Part shown: positions 1-5,063 of the stretch, in pieces | How the letters are laid out: the number at the start of each line of letters is the position of its first letter | Position numbering within the stretch: the stretch's first letter is position 1 | Origin: Hyphomicrobiales bacterium | GTDB lineage: Bacteria > Pseudomonadota > Alphaproteobacteria > Rhizobiales > Aestuariivirgaceae | Assembly: GCA_014380505.1 (NCBI GenBank) | Contig: JACMJT010000275.1 | Coordinates: forward strand, 1-6,726 | Direction: 5' to 3' | DNA: 6,726 bases | Program-made: the position numbers and the translations under genes | Notes under the pieces: generated by a model | What the model saw: only the letters and a program-made list of their open reading frames with translations | The model's database searches: none | Told to the model about the DNA's origin: nothing

Positions 1-56
1 GCAACGATGCTGGGGTTGAACAAGGCCGCGGCTTCAAACGAATATTCGTGGAGATA
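1..56 (-). pseudogene. Continuation of the GH130 frame beyond the amber codon (runs off the window)
   Basis: Directly after the TAG at 57-59 the same frame reads YLHEYSFEAAALFNPSIV to the window edge without another stop. This is the conserved GH130 segment that I recall as IGAY(F)(T)HEYS.EAAALFNPS. The frame is intact on both sides, so the lesion is a single codon and not a frameshift. Relative to the remembered family pattern the TAG stands where a Tyr (TAT/TAC) is expected, one base away. A restart downstream would have to use the TTG in the ALF stretch and would lose the HEYS motif. The alternatives are a sequencing error, a recent nonsense mutation, or amber readthrough. Confidence 0.7.
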
Positions 57-380
57 CTAGGCCCCGATCAGTTGGCGCTTGATCGCGGTAAAACAGTCGT
101 GGCTGGCAAAGGCGCCTTCCATCTCTTCGGCGCGGGCCTCGAATTGGGCCAACAGGTTGCGATGCCGCCCCTGGAAATTCTCCAGAACCTCCGCCAGTTG
201 CGCCGCCGCATCCTCGTCGCCCAGCGCCAGAACACGGTCAACGATGTGGTTGGCGCGGGTCTTGTCGGTGGGGTTCAGGTCGCGCGGTTCGGTGGCCGGC
301 TTGAAGGGCCGCACGATCACCCTGGCCGGATCGGGACGAAGATAGAGAGCCTGGCGGTTCAGGAACTGGATTTGTGACAA
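57..380 (-). CDS. N-terminal part of a GH130-type glycosidase/phosphorylase, ended by an in-frame amber codon
   Basis: This 107-residue frame starts MSQIQFLNRQALYLRPDP and ends KRQLIGA before a TAG. From memory of the family, this is the helical N-terminal part of the longer GH130 enzymes, which act on beta-mannosides as phosphorylases or hydrolases. The five-bladed propeller that carries the catalytic Asp would lie past the window edge. The start is a TTG at 378-380: a TGA lies in frame a few codons upstream, no ATG or GTG intervenes, and AGGGGG (385-390) sits 4 nt before it. The start overlaps the end of the glycosyltransferase gene by 22 nt, which suggests translational coupling. On its own the 107-residue product would lack any catalytic residue. 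The family call rests mainly on the sequence after the stop (1-56). I am fairly sure of the family and unsure whether the gene is functional. Confidence 0.75.
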   Translation of the reverse strand: MSQIQFLNRQALYLRPDPARVIVRPFKPATEPRDLNPTDKTRANHIVDRVLALGDEDAAAQLAEVLENFQGRHRNLLAQFEARAEEMEGAFASHDCFTAIKRQLIGA

Positions 381-2683
381 ATGGCCCCCTGGTCGAGATC
401 AATCTTCGCGAGACTTGGCGTGGAGCGTGGCAAGAGCTTCACGCGACTTTCACCAAGCCGATGCGCCTGGCGAATTTCCGCAAGACTCAAGAGATAAGAG
501 ACGACGGATTCACCGCCTTTGTTCTGGTTGACCCGGTCGGGATGCAAGCCGTCATGGCAACTACCCGTTTCCAGATCGATAAGCGGAAGCGACAGATCGT
601 TGTGGCCCAGGAACCAGGAAAATACGTGCAGCGCCTCGGTCTTCCATTTCGGGTCGCCGTCCGCCTGCCAGGCCGCCAGGCAAGCCGAGATCGTCGCGGT
701 GGCTTCCAGCGGCTGCTGATCGAACATGCGCGGCGCGGCGCGCTTGTCGTCAAAGCCTTGTGTGCCGACGGGACGGAAAACGCCCGACGCCCCGGTTTGC
801 CGGGTGACAAGCCAGCGCAGCGATCGCAAACCAGCCAAGGTGTAGGCAGCCGTGCCCGTCGCAATGCCCGTCAGGAGCAGGGCTTGCGGCAGCCTGGCAT
901 TGTCATAGGCCAAGCCTTCCTCGAACCAGATCCAGTTTTCACTTTCCACCGATGCCAGAATGCAGATCAGCCTGTCGGCCAGCGACGTTCGCAGCCGCGC
1001 CGCCAGTGCGTTGTCCGCAACGACGCTGCAATAGGCGTGCAGGCCCAACAAGGAAAATGCCCAGGCGCGTGGGGAAGTAAAATCCTCGGCGGCCGGCAAC
1101 GCCGCGTCGAACAGGTCCCTGGCCCATTGGCGGCGCGAGGGGCTGATATCGCTGCGGGCGCATTCGCCCAGGGCCCACAAGGTGCGCCCATGGCTGTCTT
1201 CCGAGCCGCTTTCTTCCAGCCAGACCCGGCCGAAGCTCATGAAATTCCGGAACCGTTTGGTTGCCGGGTTCCAGGCATGTTGCAGGAAAGCGGCCAGCCG
1301 CGCCGTCAATACGTCGGAAAGGGGTTCCTCTCCGGTGGTGTTGAGGGCGCAAGCCAGCAGCAGCGCGCGGGCATTGTCGTCTATGCAATAGCCGTGCGAG
1401 CGGTCCGGTATCGAATGAATGGCGTGCTGAAACAGGCCGGTATCGTCGCACATCGACAGGAGATGGCCGGTCTGCATGTCCGGCGGCGTGCTTCTTGCCG
1501 GTGCTCTTTTGTCCAGATTTGCGATCACATTGAGGCGGTGGCTGCGGCGGGCCCGACCAAAAACGCCATGGTATTTTTCTCCGATGCGTTTCCAGGTCAT
1601 GGACCGGCTCTCGGAATAGGCCCGGACACGCATGGCTTGGCGCCGGGGATCATCCGTCAGCAATCGCGATACCTCGGCGCCGATCGCGGCCGAGTCATGA
1701 AACGGAACCAGCACGCCGCGCCCATCCGCCAGCAATTCGCGCGCGTGCCAATAGGGCGTCGAAACCACCGCTTTCCCCAGGCCAAAGCTGTAGGCGAGTG
1801 TTCCGGAGGTCATTTGCGCTTCGTTGAAGTAGGGCGTCACATAGACGTCGCACATGGATATGAAATCCAGCAACGTCGGCTGGTCCACGAACTGGTCGAG
1901 AAAGACGACATTATCCTGCACGCCCAAGGCGTCGGCGCGCGCCATCAGGCTTTGGCGATAGGTCTCGCCTTCCTGCCGCACAAGATTGGGGTGTGTCGCG
2001 CCGAGAACGACATAGACCGCATCGGGCCGGCTTTTCAGGATCAGCGGCATCGCCTCGATCACCACTTCGATCCCCTTGTTGGGAGACAGAAGTCCAAAGG
2101 TCAGGATCACCGGCTTGGCGGTGAAGCCCAGCTTGACCTTTGCCAAATCCGGTTCGACGAAGGGAAAGTCGGGAATGCCGTGCGCAATGACCTCGATCTT
2201 CTCGACCGGAACGTCATAGACGGTGTGCAGCAGCTCGCGCGCCTTTTGCGCCATCACCACCACGATGGACGAGCGTTCCGCGATCTTGCGCAGGACATCG
2301 AACTGAGCAGGTGAGGGATGGGACAGAACCGTGTGGAAGGTCGTCACCACCGGCATGTCCAAACGGTCGATCAATGCCAGGACGTGCGCCCCGGCCTCGC
2401 CGCCGAAAATGCCGAATTCGTGCTGAAGCGAAACCACGTCGTATTTCTGGGCATTCAGGAAATCCGCGGCCTGCGCATAATCCTCGAGAACGTCGTCACG
2501 GATGTGGAACTTGACCTCGGCGGGATAGTCATAGGCCCGCCGGCCGTCATTCATCGCCACGATGCAGGTATCGATCTGCGTGAAGGACTGAACGCACCTG
2601 TGCAAGTCGGTGGTGAAGGTCGCAATTCCGCAGCGGCGCGGCAGGGAGTTTCCAATGAAGGCAACGCGCTTGAGCTGGGTCAT
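359..2683 (-). CDS. Two-domain protein: GT4 (GT-B fold) glycosyltransferase with a C-terminal alpha/alpha-barrel-like domain
   Basis: The product has 774 residues from the ATG at 2683 (a GTG at 2689 is two codons upstream); residue numbers below count from that GTG. Residues 7-380 form a GT-B glycosyltransferase. They carry the glycine-rich RRCGIATFTTDL near 18-29, LQHEFGIFGG at 88-97, TFHT at 117-120, HGIPD at 170-174, the second-domain start FGLLSPNKGIE at 198-208, and EAQMTSGTLAYSFGLGKAVV at 290-309. The second Glu of the usual EX7E motif is Leu298, as I recall for the mannosyltransferase-like GT4 subgroup. Residues 405-745 resemble a six-hairpin glycosidase-like domain, with HGYCIDDNARALLLA (432-446), GRTLWALGE (501-509), WFEEGLAYDNARLPQALL (588-605) and DQQPLEATATISA (657-669). 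I see no signal peptide, so it is probably cytoplasmic. The donor sugar cannot be read from sequence. The overlapping GH130 gene suggests mannose-type glycan metabolism (inference). Confidence 0.88.
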   Translation of the reverse strand: MTQLKRVAFIGNSLPRRCGIATFTTDLHRCVQSFTQIDTCIVAMNDGRRAYDYPAEVKFHIRDDVLEDYAQAADFLNAQKYDVVSLQHEFGIFGGEAGAHVLALIDRLDMPVVTTFHTVLSHPSPAQFDVLRKIAERSSIVVVMAQKARELLHTVYDVPVEKIEVIAHGIPDFPFVEPDLAKVKLGFTAKPVILTFGLLSPNKGIEVVIEAMPLILKSRPDAVYVVLGATHPNLVRQEGETYRQSLMARADALGVQDNVVFLDQFVDQPTLLDFISMCDVYVTPYFNEAQMTSGTLAYSFGLGKAVVSTPYWHARELLADGRGVLVPFHDSAAIGAEVSRLLTDDPRRQAMRVRAYSESRSMTWKRIGEKYHGVFGRARRSHRLNVIANLDKRAPARSTPPDMQTGHLLSMCDDTGLFQHAIHSIPDRSHGYCIDDNARALLLACALNTTGEEPLSDVLTARLAAFLQHAWNPATKRFRNFMSFGRVWLEESGSEDSHGRTLWALGECARSDISPSRRQWARDLFDAALPAAEDFTSPRAWAFSLLGLHAYCSVVADNALAARLRTSLADRLICILASVESENWIWFEEGLAYDNARLPQALLLTGIATGTAAYTLAGLRSLRWLVTRQTGASGVFRPVGTQGFDDKRAAPRMFDQQPLEATATISACLAAWQADGDPKWKTEALHVFSWFLGHNDLSLPLIDLETGSCHDGLHPDRVNQNKGGESVVSYLLSLAEIRQAHRLGESRVKLLPRSTPSLAKIDLDQGAICHKSSS
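385..390 (-). promoter_or_regulatory. Ribosome-binding site for the TTG start of the GH130-type gene
   Basis: AGGGGG on the minus strand lies 4 nt before the TTG at 378-380, within the last codons of the glycosyltransferase gene. It supports the unusual TTG start, because no ATG or GTG is available in that frame after the upstream TGA. Confidence 0.5.
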
Positions 2684-2688
2684 GGCCA

Positions 2689-2692
2689 CTCC
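2689..2692 (-). promoter_or_regulatory. Ribosome-binding site deciding the glycosyltransferase start
   Basis: GGAG on the minus strand lies 5 nt before the ATG at 2681-2683. The alternative GTG at 2687-2689 overlaps this GGAG and could not use it, so the ATG is the better start. Confidence 0.6.
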
Positions 2693-2701
2693 GTGGCGGG
2701 T

Positions 2702-2905
2702 TCAGGCCGCTTTCAAGTTGACCGCCTTGGCGCCTTTGACATCCGATTGGGTGTCGAAGGAGATGCGCTGGCCTTCCGCCAGGACAGTCATGCCGGCGGC
2801 CTCGACGGCGGAGACATGCACAAAGACATCCTTGCCGCCGCCTTCCGGCGACACAAAGCCAAAGCCCTTACCCGAATTGAAGAATTTCACTGTTCCGATT
2901 GTCAT
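2702..2905 (-). CDS. Cold-shock protein, CspA family
   Basis: The product has 67 residues, the normal length for a single cold-shock domain (an OB-fold that binds single-stranded RNA and DNA). Both nucleic-acid-binding motifs are present: RNP1 as KGFGFVSP at about residues 13-20 and RNP2 as DVFVHVS at about 26-32. The end is typical (GQRISFDTQ, then KAVNLKAA). The start is the ATG at 2905, because GGAG (2911-2914) sits 5 nt upstream and homologs begin M-x-x-GTVKFF; an in-frame ATG at 2935 would add ten atypical residues. The stop is 18 nt before the glycosyltransferase ATG, so the two are probably one transcript. Family members act as RNA chaperones, and not all are cold-induced. The leader holds two inverted repeats. 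Confidence 0.95.
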   Translation of the reverse strand: MTIGTVKFFNSGKGFGFVSPEGGGKDVFVHVSAVEAAGMTVLAEGQRISFDTQSDVKGAKAVNLKAA

Positions 2906-2910
2906 GTTCA

Positions 2911-2914
2911 CTCC
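2911..2914 (-). promoter_or_regulatory. Ribosome-binding site of the cold-shock gene
   Basis: GGAG on the minus strand is 5 nt from the ATG at 2905. It fixes the short, family-length start and argues against the in-frame ATG at 2935. Confidence 0.6.
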
Positions 2915-2926
2915 GATGCCTGACGC

Positions 2927-2940
2927 CAAGCACATGCTTG
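2927..2940. repeat. 14-base inverted repeat in the cold-shock gene leader
   Basis: CAAGCA-CA-TGCTTG is a perfect 6-base inverted repeat with a 2-base spacer. It lies about 12 bases upstream of the csp ribosome-binding site. As RNA it would fold as a 5-bp stem with a 4-base loop; as DNA it has the form of a dimeric regulator site. Its function is unknown. Confidence 0.4.
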
Positions 2941-3058
2941 AGCGGCGCGGAAGGACACATCTGTCTGAAGGGTGGTTGCCCCGGCCAGGCGCCGGATGCG
3001 GATGGTGAGTACAACTTCGCGTTCAACCATGGAACGCCGTCGCCATACACACATAGGC

Positions 3059-3080
3059 GCTTGTACCGCCGAATACAAGC
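3059..3080. repeat. 7-8-7 inverted repeat in the divergent intergenic region
   Basis: GCTTGTA and TACAAGC form a perfect 7-base inverted repeat around an 8-base spacer (CCGCCGAA). It lies about 155 bases upstream of csp and about 95 bases upstream of the first plus-strand small ORF. It could be an operator serving either direction or a leader hairpin. It shares the GCTTG/CAAGC core with the repeat at 2927-2940. Confidence 0.4.
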
Positions 3081-3138
3081 AAGGCGGAATGGAACAATCG
3101 CGCGGTTTCTTGGCTTTCTTCGATGCGGCGGGAATGAG

Positions 3139-3169
3139 TTAAGACGCGGCGGCAGCGACGTGCTATCCT
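3139..3169 (+). promoter_or_regulatory. Candidate promoter giving a leaderless or nearly leaderless mRNA
   Basis: TTAAGA (3139-3144) and TGCTATCCT (TATCCT at 3164-3169) form a possible -35/-10 pair with a 19-base spacer and a TGn extension. A start of transcription 6 to 7 bases past the -10 box would fall on the ATG at 3175. This would explain why that ORF has no recognisable ribosome-binding site. The spacer is long and the match partial. Confidence 0.3.
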
Positions 3170-3174
3170 GGCAC

Positions 3175-3399
3175 ATGGCGCAGTTGGAAAGGCCTCGCGA
3201 AACCGTCGAATATCGCGGCTATTCCCTGCAAGTCACCTATGATTCGCCGCAATGGCAAGTGTCGATTGGCATGGTGGTGAAGGACAGACCGGCACTTCCG
3301 CCCGAAAGACAGATCGTTAAAGGGTGGAACGAGGAAGAGACGATGAAGCGCGCGAAATCGCGGATCGATCTTTTGATTGAAAGCCCCAGCCTCCATTAG
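3175..3399 (+). CDS. Small unrecognised protein with a YRGY...WQVSI pattern (small ORF 1)
   Basis: The product has 74 residues and I do not recognise a named family. It has no signal peptide or membrane segment. It reads as a short beta-rich N-terminus (EYRGYSLQVTYDSPQWQVSI, residues 12-31), a linker rich in Pro and charge, and an amphipathic C-terminal helix (EEETMKRAKSRIDLLI, about 53-68). The ATG at 3175 was chosen because the frame upstream has no conserved character, though no clear ribosome-binding site is present and translation may be leaderless. Small ORF 2 starts 8 bases after the stop and shares the YRGY, WQ(V/I)(S/T)I and helix pattern, which argues that both are real and related. 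The function is unknown. Confidence 0.65.
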   Translation: MAQLERPRETVEYRGYSLQVTYDSPQWQVSIGMVVKDRPALPPERQIVKGWNEEETMKRAKSRIDLLIESPSLH

Positions 3400-3407
3400 A
3401 GGTCGCA

Positions 3408-3608
3408 ATGAGCTATCGCGGATACGACCTGGAACAGAAAACCCTGATGGTTGGGTGGCAGATTACCATCACCAGGGACGGCAAGTTCGTCCACAATGGA
3501 AGCGTCACGAAAAGCCTGGCCTCCGCCATGGACGAGGCGGAGAAATTCGTCGATCGGGCTATTGCCCAAGCAGATAGCGCCGCATCAGGTGTGTCCGCGC
3601 CCGCTTAA
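3408..3608 (+). CDS. Small unrecognised protein with a YRGY...WQITI pattern (small ORF 2)
   Basis: The product has 66 residues: MSYRGYDLEQ at the start, GWQITITRDGKFVHNG at 16-31, a helix SLASAMDEAEKFVDRAI at 36-52, and an Ala/Ser-rich tail. AGAGGT lies 4 nt before the ATG and overlaps the end of small ORF 1, so the two are one operon. The layout (two or three short strands, then one helix) matches small ORF 1 with a shorter loop. It has no signal peptide or membrane segment. I know of similar small hypothetical proteins in Alphaproteobacteria but no assigned role. A compact ligand- or nucleic-acid-binding fold is possible but unsupported. Confidence 0.7.
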   Translation: MSYRGYDLEQKTLMVGWQITITRDGKFVHNGSVTKSLASAMDEAEKFVDRAIAQADSAASGVSAPA

Positions 3609-3667
3609 AGGTATCGTCCTCGCCCGTCTTGGCGTAGACTTCGTCCATGCTCAAAGGAATTGAAAAG

Positions 3668-3829
3668 ATGGAGCGGTCGGCGCGTTACATCGTCAGACTG
3701 CAGAAGGACGGCCAGTACATGGTCGTCATGTCCCGGCCGGAATGGGCCAATAGGGAGATTCCCGGTTTTGCGACCGAAGCCGAGGCCAATGCCTGGATTG
3801 CAGCGCGCCGGCAGCAATCCAGGCTATGA
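3668..3829 (+). CDS. Small unrecognised protein (small ORF 3)
   Basis: The product has 53 residues: MERSARYIVRLQKDGQYMVV (two strands), a turn with SRPEWAN, and a helix FATEAEANAWIAARRQQ at about 34-50. AAAGGA (3653-3658) lies 9 nt upstream of this ATG. The in-frame ATG at 3647 is an alternative, adding MLKGIEK, but lacks a ribosome-binding site. The strand-strand-helix plan and size recall the two preceding ORFs, but it lacks YRGY and WQ, so homology to them is uncertain. It lies 59 bases after small ORF 2 on the same strand. The function is unknown. Confidence 0.65.
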   Translation: MERSARYIVRLQKDGQYMVVMSRPEWANREIPGFATEAEANAWIAARRQQSRL

Positions 3830-4048
3830 CCTTCACGCTGCGTTAGCCGGGTTTGCGAGTCGTGCGCAAACGATGCCGCGAGCGTGTGGTGAGCAGCTTG
3901 TAATTTCCGCTTCACTTCCCATATCCCAAGACGGGTGACGCGGCCCAGGTTGAGACCGTCGCGACGAAGTAACGAGTTTCTGGCGCGATTGAGAGCCCTC
4001 GCACCTGCGGTGCACCGCGTTTGTGTGTTTTGGGCAGATTCCGCGCTG
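3830..4048. other. Intergenic stretch upstream of the RMF-like gene's leader hairpin
   Basis: I see no credible gene here: the ORFs on both strands are short or Arg/Ser-rich and lack ribosome-binding sites. A small GCACC-TGC-GGTGC hairpin lies near 4001-4013. A promoter for the RMF-like gene, or a small RNA ending at the hairpin at 4049-4086, could lie here. No convincing -35/-10 pair stands out. Confidence 0.4.
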
Positions 4049-4086
4049 GGCGCAGCCGGTTGGCAGCGATGCCGCCGGCTGCTGCC
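4049..4086 (+). promoter_or_regulatory. Strong GCGA-capped hairpin just before the ribosome-binding site of the RMF-like gene
   Basis: The plus strand pairs GGC (4049-4051) with GCC (4084-4086), GCAGCCGG (4052-4059) with CCGGCTGC (4075-4082), and GGCA (4062-4065) with TGCC (4070-4073). The loop is GCGA, a GNRA tetraloop, and there is one small internal loop and one bulge. This is 15 base pairs, mostly GC. TTTCTTC follows, then AAAGGA. It could be a 5' UTR control element or an intrinsic terminator with a short T run that ends an upstream transcript or small RNA. Confidence 0.55.
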
Positions 4087-4105
4087 TTTCTTCAAAGGAC
4101 CCGCC

Positions 4106-4330
4106 ATGCAGACCCGCCTGACGCGTGAAGAGAATTTCCGGCTCAGCCGGGTTTATGCCAAGGGCTGGAACGCCGCCCGATCCCAATCGCTGGGGCCGGC
4201 GACTCCGGCCAATCCCTTTACGACTCAGCCGGAGCGAGAGCGCTGGGACGAGGGATACACCGGCGGTCTGGAATATTATCGCACCGGCCCGCGCTTTATT
4301 CCCCAACGCACGGCGAAGGCGGAACCCTAG
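4106..4330 (+). CDS. RMF/CrpP-like small protein
   Basis: The product has 74 residues. AAAGGA (4094-4099) lies 6 nt before the ATG. Residues 17-57 read YAKGWNAARSQ...NPF...RERWDEGYTGGLEYY. This matches the pattern of ribosome modulation factor and related CrpP-type proteins: A..G..A, then NP(Y/F), then R..W..G(W/Y). RMF proper is about 55 residues in gamma-proteobacteria and helps dimerise 70S ribosomes in stationary phase; the alphaproteobacterial relatives are mostly uncharacterised. The family call is from memory of the motif and a ribosome role is only inferred. The N-terminal TREENFRLSRVY and the basic, Pro-containing tail fall outside the core. It is the last gene of the plus-strand group, though the 276-base gap and hairpin suggest its own promoter. 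Confidence 0.7.
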   Translation: MQTRLTREENFRLSRVYAKGWNAARSQSLGPATPANPFTTQPERERWDEGYTGGLEYYRTGPRFIPQRTAKAEP

Positions 4331-4452
4331 CGCCGCAAAAAGCCGTGCCTAGGCCGGGAGCGGCCCGTGCAGGATAAAACGACCGCGATTGCCACACAGG
4401 CCATCATGCCGAGCGAAAGCCATATCAGCGCAGCCGGGGGTCTTTTGCGCAT
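4327..4452 (-). CDS. 41-residue peptide with one membrane segment or lipoprotein signal
   Basis: The frame encodes MRKRPPAALIWLSLGMMACV followed by AIAVVLSCTG and a basic tail RSRPRHGFLRR. A positively charged start, about 20 hydrophobic residues and a charged end make a good single membrane segment. VLSC at residues 25-28 could instead be a weak lipobox. A TAG lies in frame four codons upstream, so the ATG at 4452 is the only good start; the ribosome-binding site is poor (GGGG, too close). The stop shares the palindrome CTAG with the stop of the convergent RMF-like gene. The hydrophobic pattern is unlikely by chance but homologs were not checked. Confidence 0.45.
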   Translation of the reverse strand: MRKRPPAALIWLSLGMMACVAIAVVLSCTGRSRPRHGFLRR

Positions 4453-4565
4453 AGCCCCATTCTACGCCGATCCCCAAGAAAACCTACCGGTGTCGGTGTG
4501 TGGCTTACGGGATTTTTTCCCGCCCGTTGCGCCGGCTTCGCGGCTTTGCCAAGCGGGAATTGCGG

Positions 4566-4970
4566 CTAACTGCCCGGAACTGCCGCGTTATCGCCCCGGC
4601 CGGAATGGCGGGTGACAGTGCGATGACGGCTAAGCACCCTGGCGATGAAGCCGACATAGCGGACGACAAACTCGGCTATGGCATGGGGCCTGCTTTCTTC
4701 CACGATACGCAGACGGCTGCCAAAATCGCGCAAGACATACTGCCCGCTTTCGCGCTCCAGGCCCCAGCCGCCAACCAGCCGCTGGTCATGACCGCGCTTC
4801 AGCCATTTGTCGGCCAACTTCGGTTCCTTGGCGATCACGTCTTCGACGTCCGCGACTTTGAGGGTTTGCGGTGCATCGAGATACCCGGCTTCCTTCAGCA
4901 GGGTTGCCGTCGACGAATCTTTTTGGTCGAACAGTTCGGGAACTTGGCTGACTTTTTCCGCCAGGGACAT
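4566..4970 (-). CDS. Unrecognised conserved-looking protein, 134 aa
   Basis: I do not recognise a named domain. The first part is helical and charged (EKVSQVPELFDQKDSSTATL, then DVEDVIAKEPKLADKWLKRG up to residue 60). The middle is beta-like (LVGGWGLERESGQYVLRDFG, 65-84), and a hydrophobic helix follows (HAIAEFVVRYVGFIARVL, 96-113). The last 20 residues are basic and low in pattern. It has no signal peptide. The start is the ATG at 4970, because a TAG lies in frame about ten codons upstream and no other start intervenes; the ribosome-binding site is weak. It lies 93 bases after the adhesin-E-like gene on the same strand. The composition looks like real coding sequence, unlike the Arg-rich ORFs on the other strand. 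Confidence 0.65.
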   Translation of the reverse strand: MSLAEKVSQVPELFDQKDSSTATLLKEAGYLDAPQTLKVADVEDVIAKEPKLADKWLKRGHDQRLVGGWGLERESGQYVLRDFGSRLRIVEESRPHAIAEFVVRYVGFIARVLSRHRTVTRHSGRGDNAAVPGS

Positions 4971-5063
4971 CGGGACACCAAGGGTGCGAGGGACCTAAAC
5001 AAAACGCAGTTCCCCGCGCACCGATCCCGCGAATCGCGGCTTTTCTTTGAGGGAACATCTGTC

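Larger units (their letters stand above)
2906..3174. other. Divergent intergenic region between csp and the small-ORF cluster
   Basis: These 269 bases separate the minus-strand csp operon from the plus-strand small ORFs and must hold promoters for both. The visible structure is the two inverted repeats (2927-2940 and 3059-3080) and a promoter-like box next to 3175. A csp promoter is not clear: on the minus strand TTGTAT and TATGTG spaced 17 bases apart near 3047-3075 is only a weak match. A 37-codon plus-strand ORF (3029-3142) lacks a ribosome-binding site and is not called. Confidence 0.5.

Noticed and set aside
374..2314. A 646-codon open frame on the plus strand opposite the glycosyltransferase gene
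   Set aside because: It is exactly antisense to a well-supported gene. Its product is rich in Arg, Gln and Gly with no recognisable motif, as expected for a shadow frame in GC-rich DNA.
3029..3142. A 37-codon plus-strand ORF starting MERRRHTHIGAC in the divergent region
   Set aside because: It has no ribosome-binding site, covers the inverted repeat, and shows no recognisable pattern.
3935..4105. An upstream in-frame extension of the RMF-like gene
   Set aside because: The extension runs through the strong hairpin and the ribosome-binding site, is Arg-rich, and has no start signal. The ATG at 4106 has AAAGGA at a good distance.
3833..4306. A 157-codon minus-strand open frame covering the intergenic stretch and the RMF-like gene
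   Set aside because: Its product is Arg/Ser/Ala-rich without pattern, and it is antisense to the RMF-like gene, which has a good ribosome-binding site.
4512..4524. A GGGA-TTTTT-TCCC element that might be a terminator for the 134-aa gene
   Set aside because: The stem is only 4 bp with the T run inside the loop, so it does not fit an intrinsic terminator.
5027..5049. A plus-strand hairpin CCGCG-AAT-CGCGG followed by TTTTCTTT that looks like a terminator
   Set aside because: No plus-strand gene lies upstream for about 700 bases. In the minus direction, where the genes run, no T tract follows the stem.
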